This document shows, piece by piece, positions 17,423-26,060 of a DNA stretch of 64,000 bases. Location of the stretch: contig JAVBLA010000013.1 in assembly GCA_031553775.1 (NCBI GenBank), positions 1 through 64,000 of the forward strand, in the 5' to 3' direction. The DNA is from JAISFI01 sp031553775. GTDB lineage: Bacteria; Bacteroidota; Bacteroidia; Bacteroidales; Azobacteroidaceae. The notes under the pieces were generated by a model. It had not been told where the DNA came from. It saw nothing but the letters and a program-made list of their open reading frames with translations, and searched no databases. The translations under genes were made by a program, and so were the position numbers. The first letter of the stretch is position 1. Every line of letters starts with the position of its first letter.

Positions 17423-18853
17423 ATGATTACATTTTTTTTATCCATTATTCTCCTTATCGGTGGATATTTTATTTACGGAAAATTTATTGAGCGTGTTTTC
17501 GGAGCAGATAAAGACAGGCAAACGCCTGCATATACTCATGCCGATGGAGTCGATTATGTTCCGATGGGATGGGGAAAAATTTTCCTGATACAATTTTTGA
17601 ATATTGCCGGTTTAGGCCCTATTTTCGGAGCTATTATGGGAGCCGTTTACGGTCCGGCAGCTTTCTTATGGATTGTTTTCGGAAGTATTTTTGGCGGAGC
17701 TGTTCATGATTACCTTTCGGGAATGATGTCGATACGGAATGAGGGAATGAGTTTACCCGAAATAGCAGGTAGATACATGGGGAAAGGCTTTAAACAATTT
17801 ATGCGGGTTTTCACCCTTTTCCTGATGATCCTGGTGGGTACCGTATTCATTGCCGGACCTGCAAAATTATTGGCAAACCTTACTCCCGAACATCTTAATT
17901 TTATGTTCTGGTGCATTGTTATTTTTATCTATTATGTATTGGCCACATTGCTTCCAATAGACAAATTAATCGGTAAAATATATCCTGTTTTCGGTTTTGC
18001 ACTTTTATTTATGGCAGTAGGTATTGGTATTTCTTTGGTATGGAACTGGGCACCCGTTCCGGAAGTTATTCCTGCCAACTTATACAATATGAATCCGGAC
18101 CCTGACAAATTTCCTATTTTCCCTATGTTATTTATTTCCATAGCTTGTGGAGCTATTTCCGGATTTCATGCCACACAATCGCCTTTGATGGCCCGATGCC
18201 TGAAAAATGAGAAACAGGGACGCAAAGTTTTTTATGGCGCCATGATTGCCGAAGGAATAGTTGCCCTGATCTGGGCTGCTGCTGCCATGAGTTTTTTCGG
18301 TTCCACAGGTGATTTGCAAACTTTTCTGGCAGAAAACGGGAACAACGCCGCAGTTGTAGTAGATAAAATCGCCCATACATGGTTAGGCAAATTTGGCGGA
18401 TTATTAGCAATCATCGGAGTAATTGCAGCTCCGATAACTTCCGGAGATACGGCGTTCCGTTCTGCCCGTCTCATTGTGGCCGACTTTATAGGCTATAGCC
18501 AAAAAGCATTTAAGAACAGAATTTTCATTTGTATTCCACTATTTATTGTCGGATTTCTTTTGTTGCAGGTTAACTTCGATATAATCTGGAGATATTTTGC
18601 GTGGTCGAACCAGACTTTAGCAGCCGCAACACTTTGGATGATTACTGTTTATTTAGCTCAATCGAAGAAAATCTATATCATAACATTGCTTCCTGCTTTA
18701 TTCATGACAATGGTAACAACAACTTACATTGCAGTAGCTCCTGAAGGGTTTCAATTGTCGCATACTTTGGGATATATAATCGGAAGTACTTGCACTCTGA
18801 TTACATTTGTTTTATTTATAATCTGGTTAAAAAAGCTGGTATCAAAAATCTAA
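17423..18853 (+). CDS. carbon starvation protein CstA-family transporter
   Basis: The 476 residues are almost entirely membrane helices (about 12-14). Family features are GPIFGAIMGAVYGPAAFLWI, VHDYLSGMMSIRNEGMSLPE and ISCGAISGFHATQSPLMAR. Escherichia coli CstA is about 700 residues and is linked to peptide and pyruvate uptake; this is the shorter form seen in Bacteroidetes. The gene follows the S41 peptidase on the same strand, separated by 155 bases with its own probable promoter, so a functional link (protease plus peptide importer) is possible but not shown. Confidence 0.88.
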   Translation: MITFFLSIILLIGGYFIYGKFIERVFGADKDRQTPAYTHADGVDYVPMGWGKIFLIQFLNIAGLGPIFGAIMGAVYGPAAFLWIVFGSIFGGAVHDYLSGMMSIRNEGMSLPEIAGRYMGKGFKQFMRVFTLFLMILVGTVFIAGPAKLLANLTPEHLNFMFWCIVIFIYYVLATLLPIDKLIGKIYPVFGFALLFMAVGIGISLVWNWAPVPEVIPANLYNMNPDPDKFPIFPMLFISIACGAISGFHATQSPLMARCLKNEKQGRKVFYGAMIAEGIVALIWAAAAMSFFGSTGDLQTFLAENGNNAAVVVDKIAHTWLGKFGGLLAIIGVIAAPITSGDTAFRSARLIVADFIGYSQKAFKNRIFICIPLFIVGFLLLQVNFDIIWRYFAWSNQTLAAATLWMITVYLAQSKKIYIITLLPALFMTMVTTTYIAVAPEGFQLSHTLGYIIGSTCTLITFVLFIIWLKKLVSKI

Positions 18854-18906
18854 CCGCTCTTTGATTTAATTGTAAAAGGATATACATATTAACTTTTAGT
18901 ACCTAT

Positions 18907-20493
18907 ATGAAGAATCATATACATTCGAAATCCGGACATTCGAAGTTTGTCTTCCTGTTTATTTGTTTATTTTTTTTCAACGCCGCCTTTAGTCAGGTAA
19001 ATAAAAGAACCAAGTATTCCACACTTGTCAATTTTAATGCAAAAGGCTCGCAAATAACACGTTTTGATTCAATTGCCTCAGCTATTGATGCCCATGATGG
19101 AGAAATCGCTCTTTTCGACGGTATTTATTATTTATATGGAACCAGTTATGACTGCGGGTATGAGTGGGGAAAGCACAATGCTCCGTTCTGTGGTTTCAAG
19201 GTCTATTCCTCACGCGATCTGGTTAATTGGGTTGACAAAGGTTTTTTGTTTGACGCTCAAACTCAGATATGGCAAACCCGTTGTAATGGAAAAACCTACG
19301 GATGCTACCGTCCACATGTCATTTATAACGAAACCAATAAACAATATATATTGTGGATTAATGTTTACGACAACCGGATAGGTTTCCGGGTCTTTACCAG
19401 CTCTACACCGGTTGGCCCTTTTACAGAAGTGGCAGAGCCTATATTATCGGTCAATTTCGACGCTCCTGTTGCAGGGTTAAACAACGGCGATCACGATACA
19501 TTTGTCGACGACGACGGCATTGCTTATATTGCCTATACCGACTGGCGCACGGGAGGTACCATCGTTATCGATCAATTAAACGCAGACTATACATCAGGAA
19601 CAGGCAGGAATGTGAAAGCCGTCACTTCAGGGCAGACTGAAGCCCCTTCTTTAATTAAACGGAAGGATCAATATTATCTCCTGTATTCCGATCCCAATTG
19701 CGGTTATTGCGGAGGCACAGGAACTTCTTACAAAACAGCTGACTCTCCCCTTGGGCCCTGGTCGGAAGGAATCAAAATCAGTGACAATTCGTGCGGCGGA
19801 CAACCGTCATTTGTTTCCGTATTCAAACTTGACAACGATACTATTTTCCTTTATGGAAGCGATCTATGGAATAATGCAGCCCCAAATGAAGCATTGGCCA
19901 ATTATTACTGGGCTCCTCTTCAATTTGATAAATATGGAGCTATCGAGCCAATGGTTTGCCTGGAAAAAATTACACTTCCAATAGAAGAAGATGTAACAAT
20001 TAAATCCATACCCGAAGATATCGATAACACTTCCGGTGTAGAGGGTTTTACCACCTACTGTGATATAAGCGGAAATTACCAGAGGGGGCAATCATTCATA
20101 TCAACACGAACAGGAACTCTTGCAGCTGTTTCTTTTGCTACATCTAAGAGCGGATATCCTCAAGCTGGATTAACAATTGAAATATATAAAGCCGATAGTA
20201 ATTTCCTACCTACAGGAAGTGCTTTAAGTTCTGCTCTTGTACCTAGTGATTCGATAGGCTGGTCTCCCAAATTTATTACCGTGCGGCCTAACATTCCGGT
20301 TGAATCCGGCATCCGATATACCATGATTGTGAAAACAGAGTCAACATCAGGCTGCTACGGGTTACAATACAACGATGATGAGCCCTATCCGGGAGGAGGT
20401 GCTATTTACAGTTCAAATAAAGGAGTTGGGTTTTCCCCTGAAAAAAACAGGACATTGATGTTTCGGACTCTTGTATATCCAGGTATCGAGTAG
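18907..20493 (+). CDS. glycoside hydrolase family 43 enzyme with C-terminal beta-sandwich domain
   Basis: The 528 residues have a signal peptide (KFVFLFICLFFFNAAFSQ) and a five-bladed GH43-type propeller to about residue 360. Plausible catalytic acids are Asp64 (AHDGEIALFDGIYYLYG), Asp197 (DHDTFVDDDGIAYIAYTD) and Glu245 (GQTEAPSLI). The C-terminal 160 residues (GQSFISTRTGTLAAVSFATS, YTMIVKTESTSGCYGLQYND) form a second beta-rich domain, possibly carbohydrate binding. Substrate cannot be set; the HDGEI region recalls galactanase-like subfamilies. It begins 53 bases after the CstA gene and lies outside any SusCD locus. Confidence 0.82.
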   Translation: MKNHIHSKSGHSKFVFLFICLFFFNAAFSQVNKRTKYSTLVNFNAKGSQITRFDSIASAIDAHDGEIALFDGIYYLYGTSYDCGYEWGKHNAPFCGFKVYSSRDLVNWVDKGFLFDAQTQIWQTRCNGKTYGCYRPHVIYNETNKQYILWINVYDNRIGFRVFTSSTPVGPFTEVAEPILSVNFDAPVAGLNNGDHDTFVDDDGIAYIAYTDWRTGGTIVIDQLNADYTSGTGRNVKAVTSGQTEAPSLIKRKDQYYLLYSDPNCGYCGGTGTSYKTADSPLGPWSEGIKISDNSCGGQPSFVSVFKLDNDTIFLYGSDLWNNAAPNEALANYYWAPLQFDKYGAIEPMVCLEKITLPIEEDVTIKSIPEDIDNTSGVEGFTTYCDISGNYQRGQSFISTRTGTLAAVSFATSKSGYPQAGLTIEIYKADSNFLPTGSALSSALVPSDSIGWSPKFITVRPNIPVESGIRYTMIVKTESTSGCYGLQYNDDEPYPGGGAIYSSNKGVGFSPEKNRTLMFRTLVYPGIE

Positions 20494-20535
20494 GATAAAA
20501 AAGTTATAAAAAAGCTTTTCAATGTCTGTAGTGTC

Positions 20536-20976
20536 CTATTTTTCAAGAATAATATTTACAGCATTCAAGCCTTTTTCTCCTCGTTCCAAATCAAACGCAA
20601 CCAGGTCTCCTTCGGAAATGTTTGCCGGGGCATTGGATACATGGAAAAAATATTTATCCCCACTGGAAAGATTTTTGATAAAACCATAACCTTTGCCTGA
20701 GTTAAAATATTCCACACTGCCTTTCAATACGATTTCTACCATCTCTTCTTTTTTGGGAGTAGAAACGGATATATTATTTAAATCTACCTCCTGTTTTTTA
20801 TCAGGATTGGGTGGTGTACTGGTAATTACTCCATTCTCATCCACGTAGGCAATCATATCATCAAATGATTTGCCACTGCCAGCTTTGCGCTCATCTTTAC
20901 GTTGTTGTTTCTCTTTTCTCTTTTGTTGTTTGTTTTTTTCTACTTCTCTTTTGTTAAATGAATTTGATTTCGCCAT
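20536..20976 (-). CDS. cold-shock domain protein with basic N-terminal extension
   Basis: Residues 1-35 are Lys/Arg/Gln-rich (KNKQQKRKEKQQRKDERK); residues about 80-146 are a cold-shock domain with RNP1-like KGYGFIK and RNP2-like KYFFHVS. The family binds single-stranded RNA or DNA in the cytoplasm. It lies 28 bases downstream of an RhlE-type helicase on the same strand, a sensible pairing since both act on RNA structure. Confidence 0.9.
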   Translation of the reverse strand: MAKSNSFNKREVEKNKQQKRKEKQQRKDERKAGSGKSFDDMIAYVDENGVITSTPPNPDKKQEVDLNNISVSTPKKEEMVEIVLKGSVEYFNSGKGYGFIKNLSSGDKYFFHVSNAPANISEGDLVAFDLERGEKGLNAVNIILEK

Positions 20977-21004
20977 TTAGTACTTTATGTTTTAGTTTTG
21001 AAAA

Positions 21005-22123
21005 TCAATTAGTTGCAACCGACAACATTTTCCCTGTCAACTTCTGAATGTCTTTCAACATCACCCGTTCATCCTGCGCACAGAAGGTCAAGGCAGTGCC
21101 GGTATTCCCAGCTCTTCCTGTACGTCCGATACGGTGTACATAAGTTTCTGCCACATCCGGCAAATCATAGTTTATCACCAATTCCAACTGATCGATATCA
21201 ATACCTCTGGCCGCAATATCCGTAGCGATAAGAGCCTGTATTTCACGTGATTTGAAATCGGATAAAGCTCTCTGTCTTGCATTCTGTGACTTATTTCCAT
21301 GAATTGCAGCACTGCCTATTCCGGCTTTAGAAAGTATTCGCGCTATTTTATCTGCCCCGTGCTTTGTCCGGGAGAATATTAATGCCGGCTTCTCTTTGTC
21401 TTTCTTCAGTAAATTTATAAGCAAATCTTTCTTCTCCTGTTTTTCCACAAAATAGATATATTGCTCTATCGTATCTATGATCGATGAGGCAGGTGTAACT
21501 TCTACTTTAACCGGATTATACAGAATAGACTTTGCCAGATTGGCTATTGCCGGAGGCATCGTTGCAGAAAAAAACAAGGTCTGCTTCTGCTTCGGCAACA
21601 TCGGCAAAAGGCGCTTGACGTCGTGTATAAAACCCATATCGAGCATTCTGTCGGCTTCATCCAGAATAAAATGGCGGATATTGGCAAGTGTAATGTGCTT
21701 TTGACCTATCAGGTCAAGTAATCGTCCGGGAGTGGCTATCAGAATATCGACTCCCTTTTTCAGTTTGTCGACCTGAGGATTTTGGTTTACACCTCCGAAA
21801 ATTACCGTATGGCGCAAATCCGTATACCGGGCATAATCACTGAAACATTCTTCAATCTGGATTGCCAGCTCACGTGTCGGAGTCAGCACCAATGCTTTGA
21901 TCTCCCGTTTTTGACCTTTAGGTTGTGGTAGATTTAATTTCTGAATGACAGGTATTGCAAAAGCTGCAGTTTTACCTGTCCCTGTCTGGGCTATTCCCAA
22001 TAAATCCCGTCCTCTCAATGCGACGGGTATTGCCTGTTCCTGTATAGGAGTAGGCGTTTCATAATCTTTATTGATCAGAGCCTTCAATATCGGCTCTGAA
22101 ATATTTAATTCTTTAAATGTCAT
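21005..22123 (-). CDS. rhlE: DEAD-box ATP-dependent RNA helicase (RhlE type)
   Basis: This 372-residue helicase unwinds short RNA duplexes. The Q motif (TPTPIQEQAIP), Walker A AQTGTGKT (45-52), PTREL, TPGR, the DEAD box DEAD (155-158), SAT (FFSATMPP), ATDIAARGID and HRIGRTGR are all present. It lacks the long basic tail of some relatives. I use the ATG at 22123 (MTFKELNISEP) rather than the longer frame from 22174, because the family starts there. It is followed on the same strand by a cold-shock domain gene. Confidence 0.93.
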   Translation of the reverse strand: MTFKELNISEPILKALINKDYETPTPIQEQAIPVALRGRDLLGIAQTGTGKTAAFAIPVIQKLNLPQPKGQKREIKALVLTPTRELAIQIEECFSDYARYTDLRHTVIFGGVNQNPQVDKLKKGVDILIATPGRLLDLIGQKHITLANIRHFILDEADRMLDMGFIHDVKRLLPMLPKQKQTLFFSATMPPAIANLAKSILYNPVKVEVTPASSIIDTIEQYIYFVEKQEKKDLLINLLKKDKEKPALIFSRTKHGADKIARILSKAGIGSAAIHGNKSQNARQRALSDFKSREIQALIATDIAARGIDIDQLELVINYDLPDVAETYVHRIGRTGRAGNTGTALTFCAQDERVMLKDIQKLTGKMLSVATN

Positions 22124-22210
22124 GTTATATTTATTATTAAAAAGTAAGATGAGTAAAGTACGTCCAAACAACAAGCGACAAATAACGGAGAATGGATGTA
22201 TTATTAATTT

Positions 22211-23290
22211 CTACATGAAACTTCCTTCGAGTTTCGCTCTGAGAAATTCAGTCTTTAGCCTGGAAATAACTTCTTTTACAGTCGATATTTTTTCAGACAG
22301 ATGTACATTAATTCCTGTAAAAGCATAGCCTTTCTTCATATTTCCCCTCGCAGCCTGATAGAGACACTGGGCAATACAATAAGGACTTTTGGTATAATCG
22401 CAGGTTCTTATACAGTGAAAAGGACAGGTTTTAGGCTTCTCCAATCCTTTTTCCACACTTCGGATAAATTCACCATCGATAGCCCTGCCTGGCATCCCAA
22501 CCGGACTTTGTATGATCTTTACATCTTCCTGCCTGGCATTCACATAGATATTTTTAAAAGTATCGGATGCGTCACATTCGGTGGTAGTAACAAAAATAGT
22601 ACCCATTTGTACCCCTGAAGCCCCCATCTTGATGAAACGGTATATGTCTTCTCCGGAAGAAATACCTCCTGCCGCAATTACCGGAATATTTTTTTCATTT
22701 TTGTAGGAATTCACAATATCTACTACCTCGGGTATGAGTCGTTCCAAAGCGTATTGCTCATCGTCAAGTTGATTTATCTTGAACCCTAAATGTCCTCCTG
22801 CTTTCGGTCCCTCCACAACAATGGCATCAGGCAAATAACTATAATTATGTTTCCACTTGTCGCATATAATCCGGGCAGCACGCGAAGAAGATACGATAGG
22901 AACCAATTTTGTTTTACTATCCTTAGTCAGAAAGGAAGGCAGATCGAGAGGCAGTCCTGCTCCGGAAAAGATAACATCCACTTTTTCCGCTATCGCTGTT
23001 CTTGCCATGTCGGCATAGTTGTTCAGTACAACCATGATATTTACGCCAATGATACCTCCGCTTTTCTCTTTAGCTTTTCTGATTTCTTCTTTTAATCCGG
23101 AAATACTCCTGGTTAAAAAATCCCCCGGCGATTTATGGTAGATTAAAGCTAATCCGGCACAGGAAATAACACCTATGCCTCCTTCGTTTGCCACAGCCGA
23201 AGCTAATCCTGACAAGGAAACCCCTATTCCCATTCCTCCTTGAATAACAGGGAGCTTCACTTCCAAATTGCCTATAAAAAATGATTCCAT
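22211..23290 (-). CDS. nitronate monooxygenase family flavoprotein
   Basis: The 359-residue FMN-dependent TIM barrel belongs to the 2-nitropropane dioxygenase/NMO family: LPVIQGGMGIGVSLSGLASA at the start, GVISCAG, VVEGPKAGGHLG, IPVIAAGGISSG and GASGVQMGTIFVTTTE. A C-terminal Cys cluster (CPFHCIRTCDY, YCIAQCLYQAARG) is seen in many anaerobe members. Such proteins oxidise nitronates or serve as related flavin enzymes (enoyl-reductase-like). It is monocistronic with an unusually long 5' region of about 160 bases from a probable promoter at 23459-23466. Confidence 0.85.
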   Translation of the reverse strand: MESFFIGNLEVKLPVIQGGMGIGVSLSGLASAVANEGGIGVISCAGLALIYHKSPGDFLTRSISGLKEEIRKAKEKSGGIIGVNIMVVLNNYADMARTAIAEKVDVIFSGAGLPLDLPSFLTKDSKTKLVPIVSSSRAARIICDKWKHNYSYLPDAIVVEGPKAGGHLGFKINQLDDEQYALERLIPEVVDIVNSYKNEKNIPVIAAGGISSGEDIYRFIKMGASGVQMGTIFVTTTECDASDTFKNIYVNARQEDVKIIQSPVGMPGRAIDGEFIRSVEKGLEKPKTCPFHCIRTCDYTKSPYCIAQCLYQAARGNMKKGYAFTGINVHLSEKISTVKEVISRLKTEFLRAKLEGSFM

Positions 23291-23603
23291 CTGATATACA
23301 AATGTGTCACGACATTGTGCTGGACACCTTCGCGACTGTTGATACTAACAAAAGAAGCTGATTTTGAGGTCGATTTCGACGATGGGAAGGCCGCCTGAAA
23401 AGAACGGGACAAATCATTGTTGTTAAAGGATTCAATATTAACTCTATTGTTCAAGGCACAAAGGTATGAAAATAAATCGATTTGTTGATAACAGAGTAAT
23501 ATTAAAAAAAGTATATATTTACAATTCCTTATTACTATAATGAAATAGAATAATAAAAAACATTGATAACTTTGTCATTTTTCAAATCAAATACTTTCAA
23601 ACC
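23291..23603. other. intergenic region between divergent genes
   Basis: It holds two outward promoters. CAAAGGTA at 23459-23466 is TACCTTTG on the minus strand, for the nitronate monooxygenase. TAACTTTG at 23567-23574 is on the plus strand, for the membrane-anchored protein at 23604. The 160-base leader on the minus strand has an open frame from a TTG that overlaps the monooxygenase start, but no feature makes it convincing as a gene. Confidence 0.5.
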
Positions 23604-24443
23604 ATGAATATTGAAAAAATCAAGAATTACAACCAGAAAATGCTGGCATTGATAAGTACATTGGGAGTTATCTTCTTACTGATCCTGATTATTATGTTGA
23701 TTCCCGAATTTTTAAGAATTTTGCCGGACAGGTCATACAACGATAATCCTTCTGGACTTATCTCCGGGGAAAAAGCAGAAAATCTAAATCAGGAAAATCT
23801 AAGAAAACAGATCATTTCGTATGAATCGCCCTGGTTAATCGATACATTGAAATCGGAATATATTATTCCGGTATCCATTAAAACATTGAAAAAACCGGAA
23901 GAAATAGAGCAAACTGCGAATAGCGAAACACTGGATTTAATGGATGCTTACTCATCTACAAAAAGAGGAAAAGGTTATTATAATAGGCGGTATTTTGAAG
24001 GAAGTTATGCTAATTTAATTTTATACAAGCCATTCGAGAATAAAACTAAACCCTTATTCAAAGAACGGATTTTAATCGGCGATATTCAAGCCTACTATTT
24101 CAAAGATGATATTTTACTCGTTTTCTATTCCGCAGAAAAAGATACAGATAAAAACGGGATCATCGATTTGAATGACAACCTGAACCTCTGTATTTATTCT
24201 TTAGATACCGAAACAATAAGGAAAATAACCGGAAACGACAATTCCATTGAAGAATATAAATTTATAGAAAACTCCAAGGATTTACTGATTGAGTTCAAAT
24301 TAGGCCAATATCAAAACAACCAATTCGACAACTACCAATCGCCCCGTAAGATCATGAAATATGAATTTGACACACAGATGTTGTCGGAAATCGTTCCTGC
24401 AGAAATTCAAAACGAAATGCAAAAACTGGTTGAAGGAAAATAA
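23604..24443 (+). CDS. membrane-anchored protein of unknown function
   Basis: I do not recognise this 279-residue protein. It has one transmembrane helix at about 12-35 (MLALISTLGVIFLLILIIML) and then a soluble exported domain. That domain has a possible calcium-type loop (DTDKNGIIDLND), and phrases such as AYYFKDDILLVFYSAEKD and LCIYSLDTETIRKI suggest beta-propeller or beta-sandwich strands. It stands alone between divergent and convergent neighbours and has its own promoter box at 23567-23574. Confidence 0.7.
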   Translation: MNIEKIKNYNQKMLALISTLGVIFLLILIIMLIPEFLRILPDRSYNDNPSGLISGEKAENLNQENLRKQIISYESPWLIDTLKSEYIIPVSIKTLKKPEEIEQTANSETLDLMDAYSSTKRGKGYYNRRYFEGSYANLILYKPFENKTKPLFKERILIGDIQAYYFKDDILLVFYSAEKDTDKNGIIDLNDNLNLCIYSLDTETIRKITGNDNSIEEYKFIENSKDLLIEFKLGQYQNNQFDNYQSPRKIMKYEFDTQMLSEIVPAEIQNEMQKLVEGK

Positions 24444-24518
24444 TCATTGGATTTATGGACAGCAAAAAAGACTTCTAAGGACGATCCGGTTGTGAACGTC
24501 TTCAATCAGTGTTTCATA

Positions 24519-25049
24519 TTACAATTCTTTATATGTCAATTTAGACTTTACTGACTCCAGCAAGTCTGCAGACACTTCCTCTTTTTCATTAAACATAAAG
24601 CCAATTGCTCCGGTTTCTTTATAAAAAAGCACCAAATAACCTTTATATATCGAATATGTCGAAAAAACGCTCCATTTATATTCAAATGCCTTCTCTGCGT
24701 CGCGGTACTTCAGCAAATCTGATGTAATCTCAAACCTGCAGTCCATTTTTAATTTTTCATAGGTTTCCGCAATATTCCTAATTCTTTTCAAATATCTATT
24801 TTTTACTACATACCTGAATAACAACAAAATAATTACAAGACAAGATAGCAAAAAACCAATAAGTAAATATGGATTTCCTGATCTCTCTTCAAGATTGACA
24901 ATAAGACCTAAAAGCAGGAAAACGATGGAAGCAATTATTAAACGCTTCAATTGCTTGTTGGCTTTCAATAACTCCATTTGCCAACGGATTTTATACGAAT
25001 GTATGAAATCTTCTTTATTAAAACGGGATTCAATTTTTATCTCTTTCAT
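24519..25049 (-). CDS. YcxB-like small membrane protein
   Basis: The 176-residue protein has two adjacent transmembrane helices (LIIASIVFLLLGLIVNL and LLIGFLLSCLVIILLLFRYV, about 40-85), followed by a cytoplasmic domain with FEITSDLLKYRDAEKAFEYK and YLVLFYKETGAIGF. That arrangement is typical of the YcxB family, whose role is unknown. I use the ATG at 25049 (MKEIKIESRFNKEDF) since the upstream 20 codons do not match the family. Confidence 0.65.
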   Translation of the reverse strand: MKEIKIESRFNKEDFIHSYKIRWQMELLKANKQLKRLIIASIVFLLLGLIVNLEERSGNPYLLIGFLLSCLVIILLLFRYVVKNRYLKRIRNIAETYEKLKMDCRFEITSDLLKYRDAEKAFEYKWSVFSTYSIYKGYLVLFYKETGAIGFMFNEKEEVSADLLESVKSKLTYKEL

Positions 25050-25147
25050 ATCTTTAAGTATTGATTTACAAAAATACAGAAAAACAAATAAAATATAAAA
25101 TATCTGCATTTTCGTACTACATAAAGCATTGTCTTCCTATATTTTTA

Positions 25148-25155
25148 TAGCTTTG
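25148..25155 (+). promoter_or_regulatory. -7 promoter box for the lipoprotein/pentapeptide pair
   Basis: TAGCTTTG fits TAnnTTTG and lies about 35 bases before the lipoprotein start, with a TTG 16 bases upstream that could be a weak -33 element. Confidence 0.45.
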
Positions 25156-25188
25156 CGGTATTCAATAATGGTTCATTAATATGGACGA

Positions 25189-25464
25189 ATGATGAAAATA
25201 TTAATAAAATCTTATTTACTGACAATTTCCGGCTTCGTTTTCATTTCTTGCGCAATTCAGCAGCCCATAGAAAAAAAGAAACCTGAAAACAATGCTACTT
25301 ATGAGGTTGAGTATCTTTTTGAACATGACGGTTGCAAAGTGTATCGATTCCTGGATAATGGTCATTACGTTTATTTTACCAATTGTAAGGGAAATGTAAC
25401 CAGTATTGAAGGTGACAGTATAGCTACCCGGATCAACACAGTTACAAATCAAAGTTTAAAATAA
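25189..25464 (+). CDS. small DUF4884-like lipoprotein
   Basis: The 91-residue protein has a lipoprotein signal (LLTISGFVFISC) and a short conserved domain (YEVEYLFEHDGCKVYRF, NGHYVYFTNCKGN) matching what I know of DUF4884, a small Bacteroidetes lipoprotein family without known function. The two Cys in the mature part may pair. The start could be 25189 or 25192. It is 21 bases ahead of the pentapeptide-repeat gene, probably cotranscribed. Confidence 0.75.
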   Translation: MMKILIKSYLLTISGFVFISCAIQQPIEKKKPENNATYEVEYLFEHDGCKVYRFLDNGHYVYFTNCKGNVTSIEGDSIATRINTVTNQSLK

Positions 25465-25485
25465 TCGTTTATAACCCTATACCCA

Positions 25486-26046
25486 ATGATCTATCAGGAA
25501 GAGCTTGAAAAATTAGATTTCTCAGGAAACAGGTTAAAAAACAAGGAATATTCTCTTTGCCATTTTTCAAAATGTAATTTTTCAAGCAGTAACCTGTCTG
25601 AAATCGATTTTATAGATTGCAGCTTTGACCATTGCGATCTGAGTAACGCCATCCTGAGAAAAACAGGATTGAAATCCGTCAAATTTACTAATTGTAAACT
25701 GATTGGAGTTGATTTTGGTGTTTGCCGGGATTTTTTATTTTCCGTAAGTTTTGAAAAATGCCAATTAGATTACACTACCTTTTTCAAAAACAATCTGAAA
25801 AAAGCAATATTCGGCGACTGTTTGATCAGGGAAGCCAATTTTACCGGATGCGACCTGACGGAATCGATTTTTCATAACTGTGACCTTTCGCGAACTGTTT
25901 TTGAGGGAAATAACTTCGCTAAAACAGACTTCCGCACAGCTTTTGCTTATGCTATCGATCCGGATCTGAACAGAATGTCAAAAACCCAATTTTCTTACCC
26001 GGCGGTTCTTGGTCTTTTAGACAGGTTTGACATTGAAATTACGTGA
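25486..26046 (+). CDS. pentapeptide-repeat protein (McbG/Qnr-like)
   Basis: The 186 residues are mostly A(D/N)LxX-type pentapeptide repeats (for example CNFSSSNLSEIDFIDCSF, ANFTGCDLTESIF). They end with a C-terminal cap (AIDPDLNRMSKTQFS, VLGLLDRFDIEI) that resembles the dimer helix of Qnr and McbG proteins. Those proteins mimic DNA and protect gyrase from quinolones or microcin B17. The length is close to McbG (about 187 residues) and shorter than Qnr (about 218). Gyrase protection is a family-based guess; many chromosomal members have other or no known roles. Confidence 0.8.
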   Translation: MIYQEELEKLDFSGNRLKNKEYSLCHFSKCNFSSSNLSEIDFIDCSFDHCDLSNAILRKTGLKSVKFTNCKLIGVDFGVCRDFLFSVSFEKCQLDYTTFFKNNLKKAIFGDCLIREANFTGCDLTESIFHNCDLSRTVFEGNNFAKTDFRTAFAYAIDPDLNRMSKTQFSYPAVLGLLDRFDIEIT

Positions 26047-26060
26047 ACAGGCTTAAACTA

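Noticed and set aside
23272..23454. possible leader peptide upstream of the nitronate monooxygenase
   Set aside because: It would start with TTG, overlaps the downstream start and shows no attenuator-like features.
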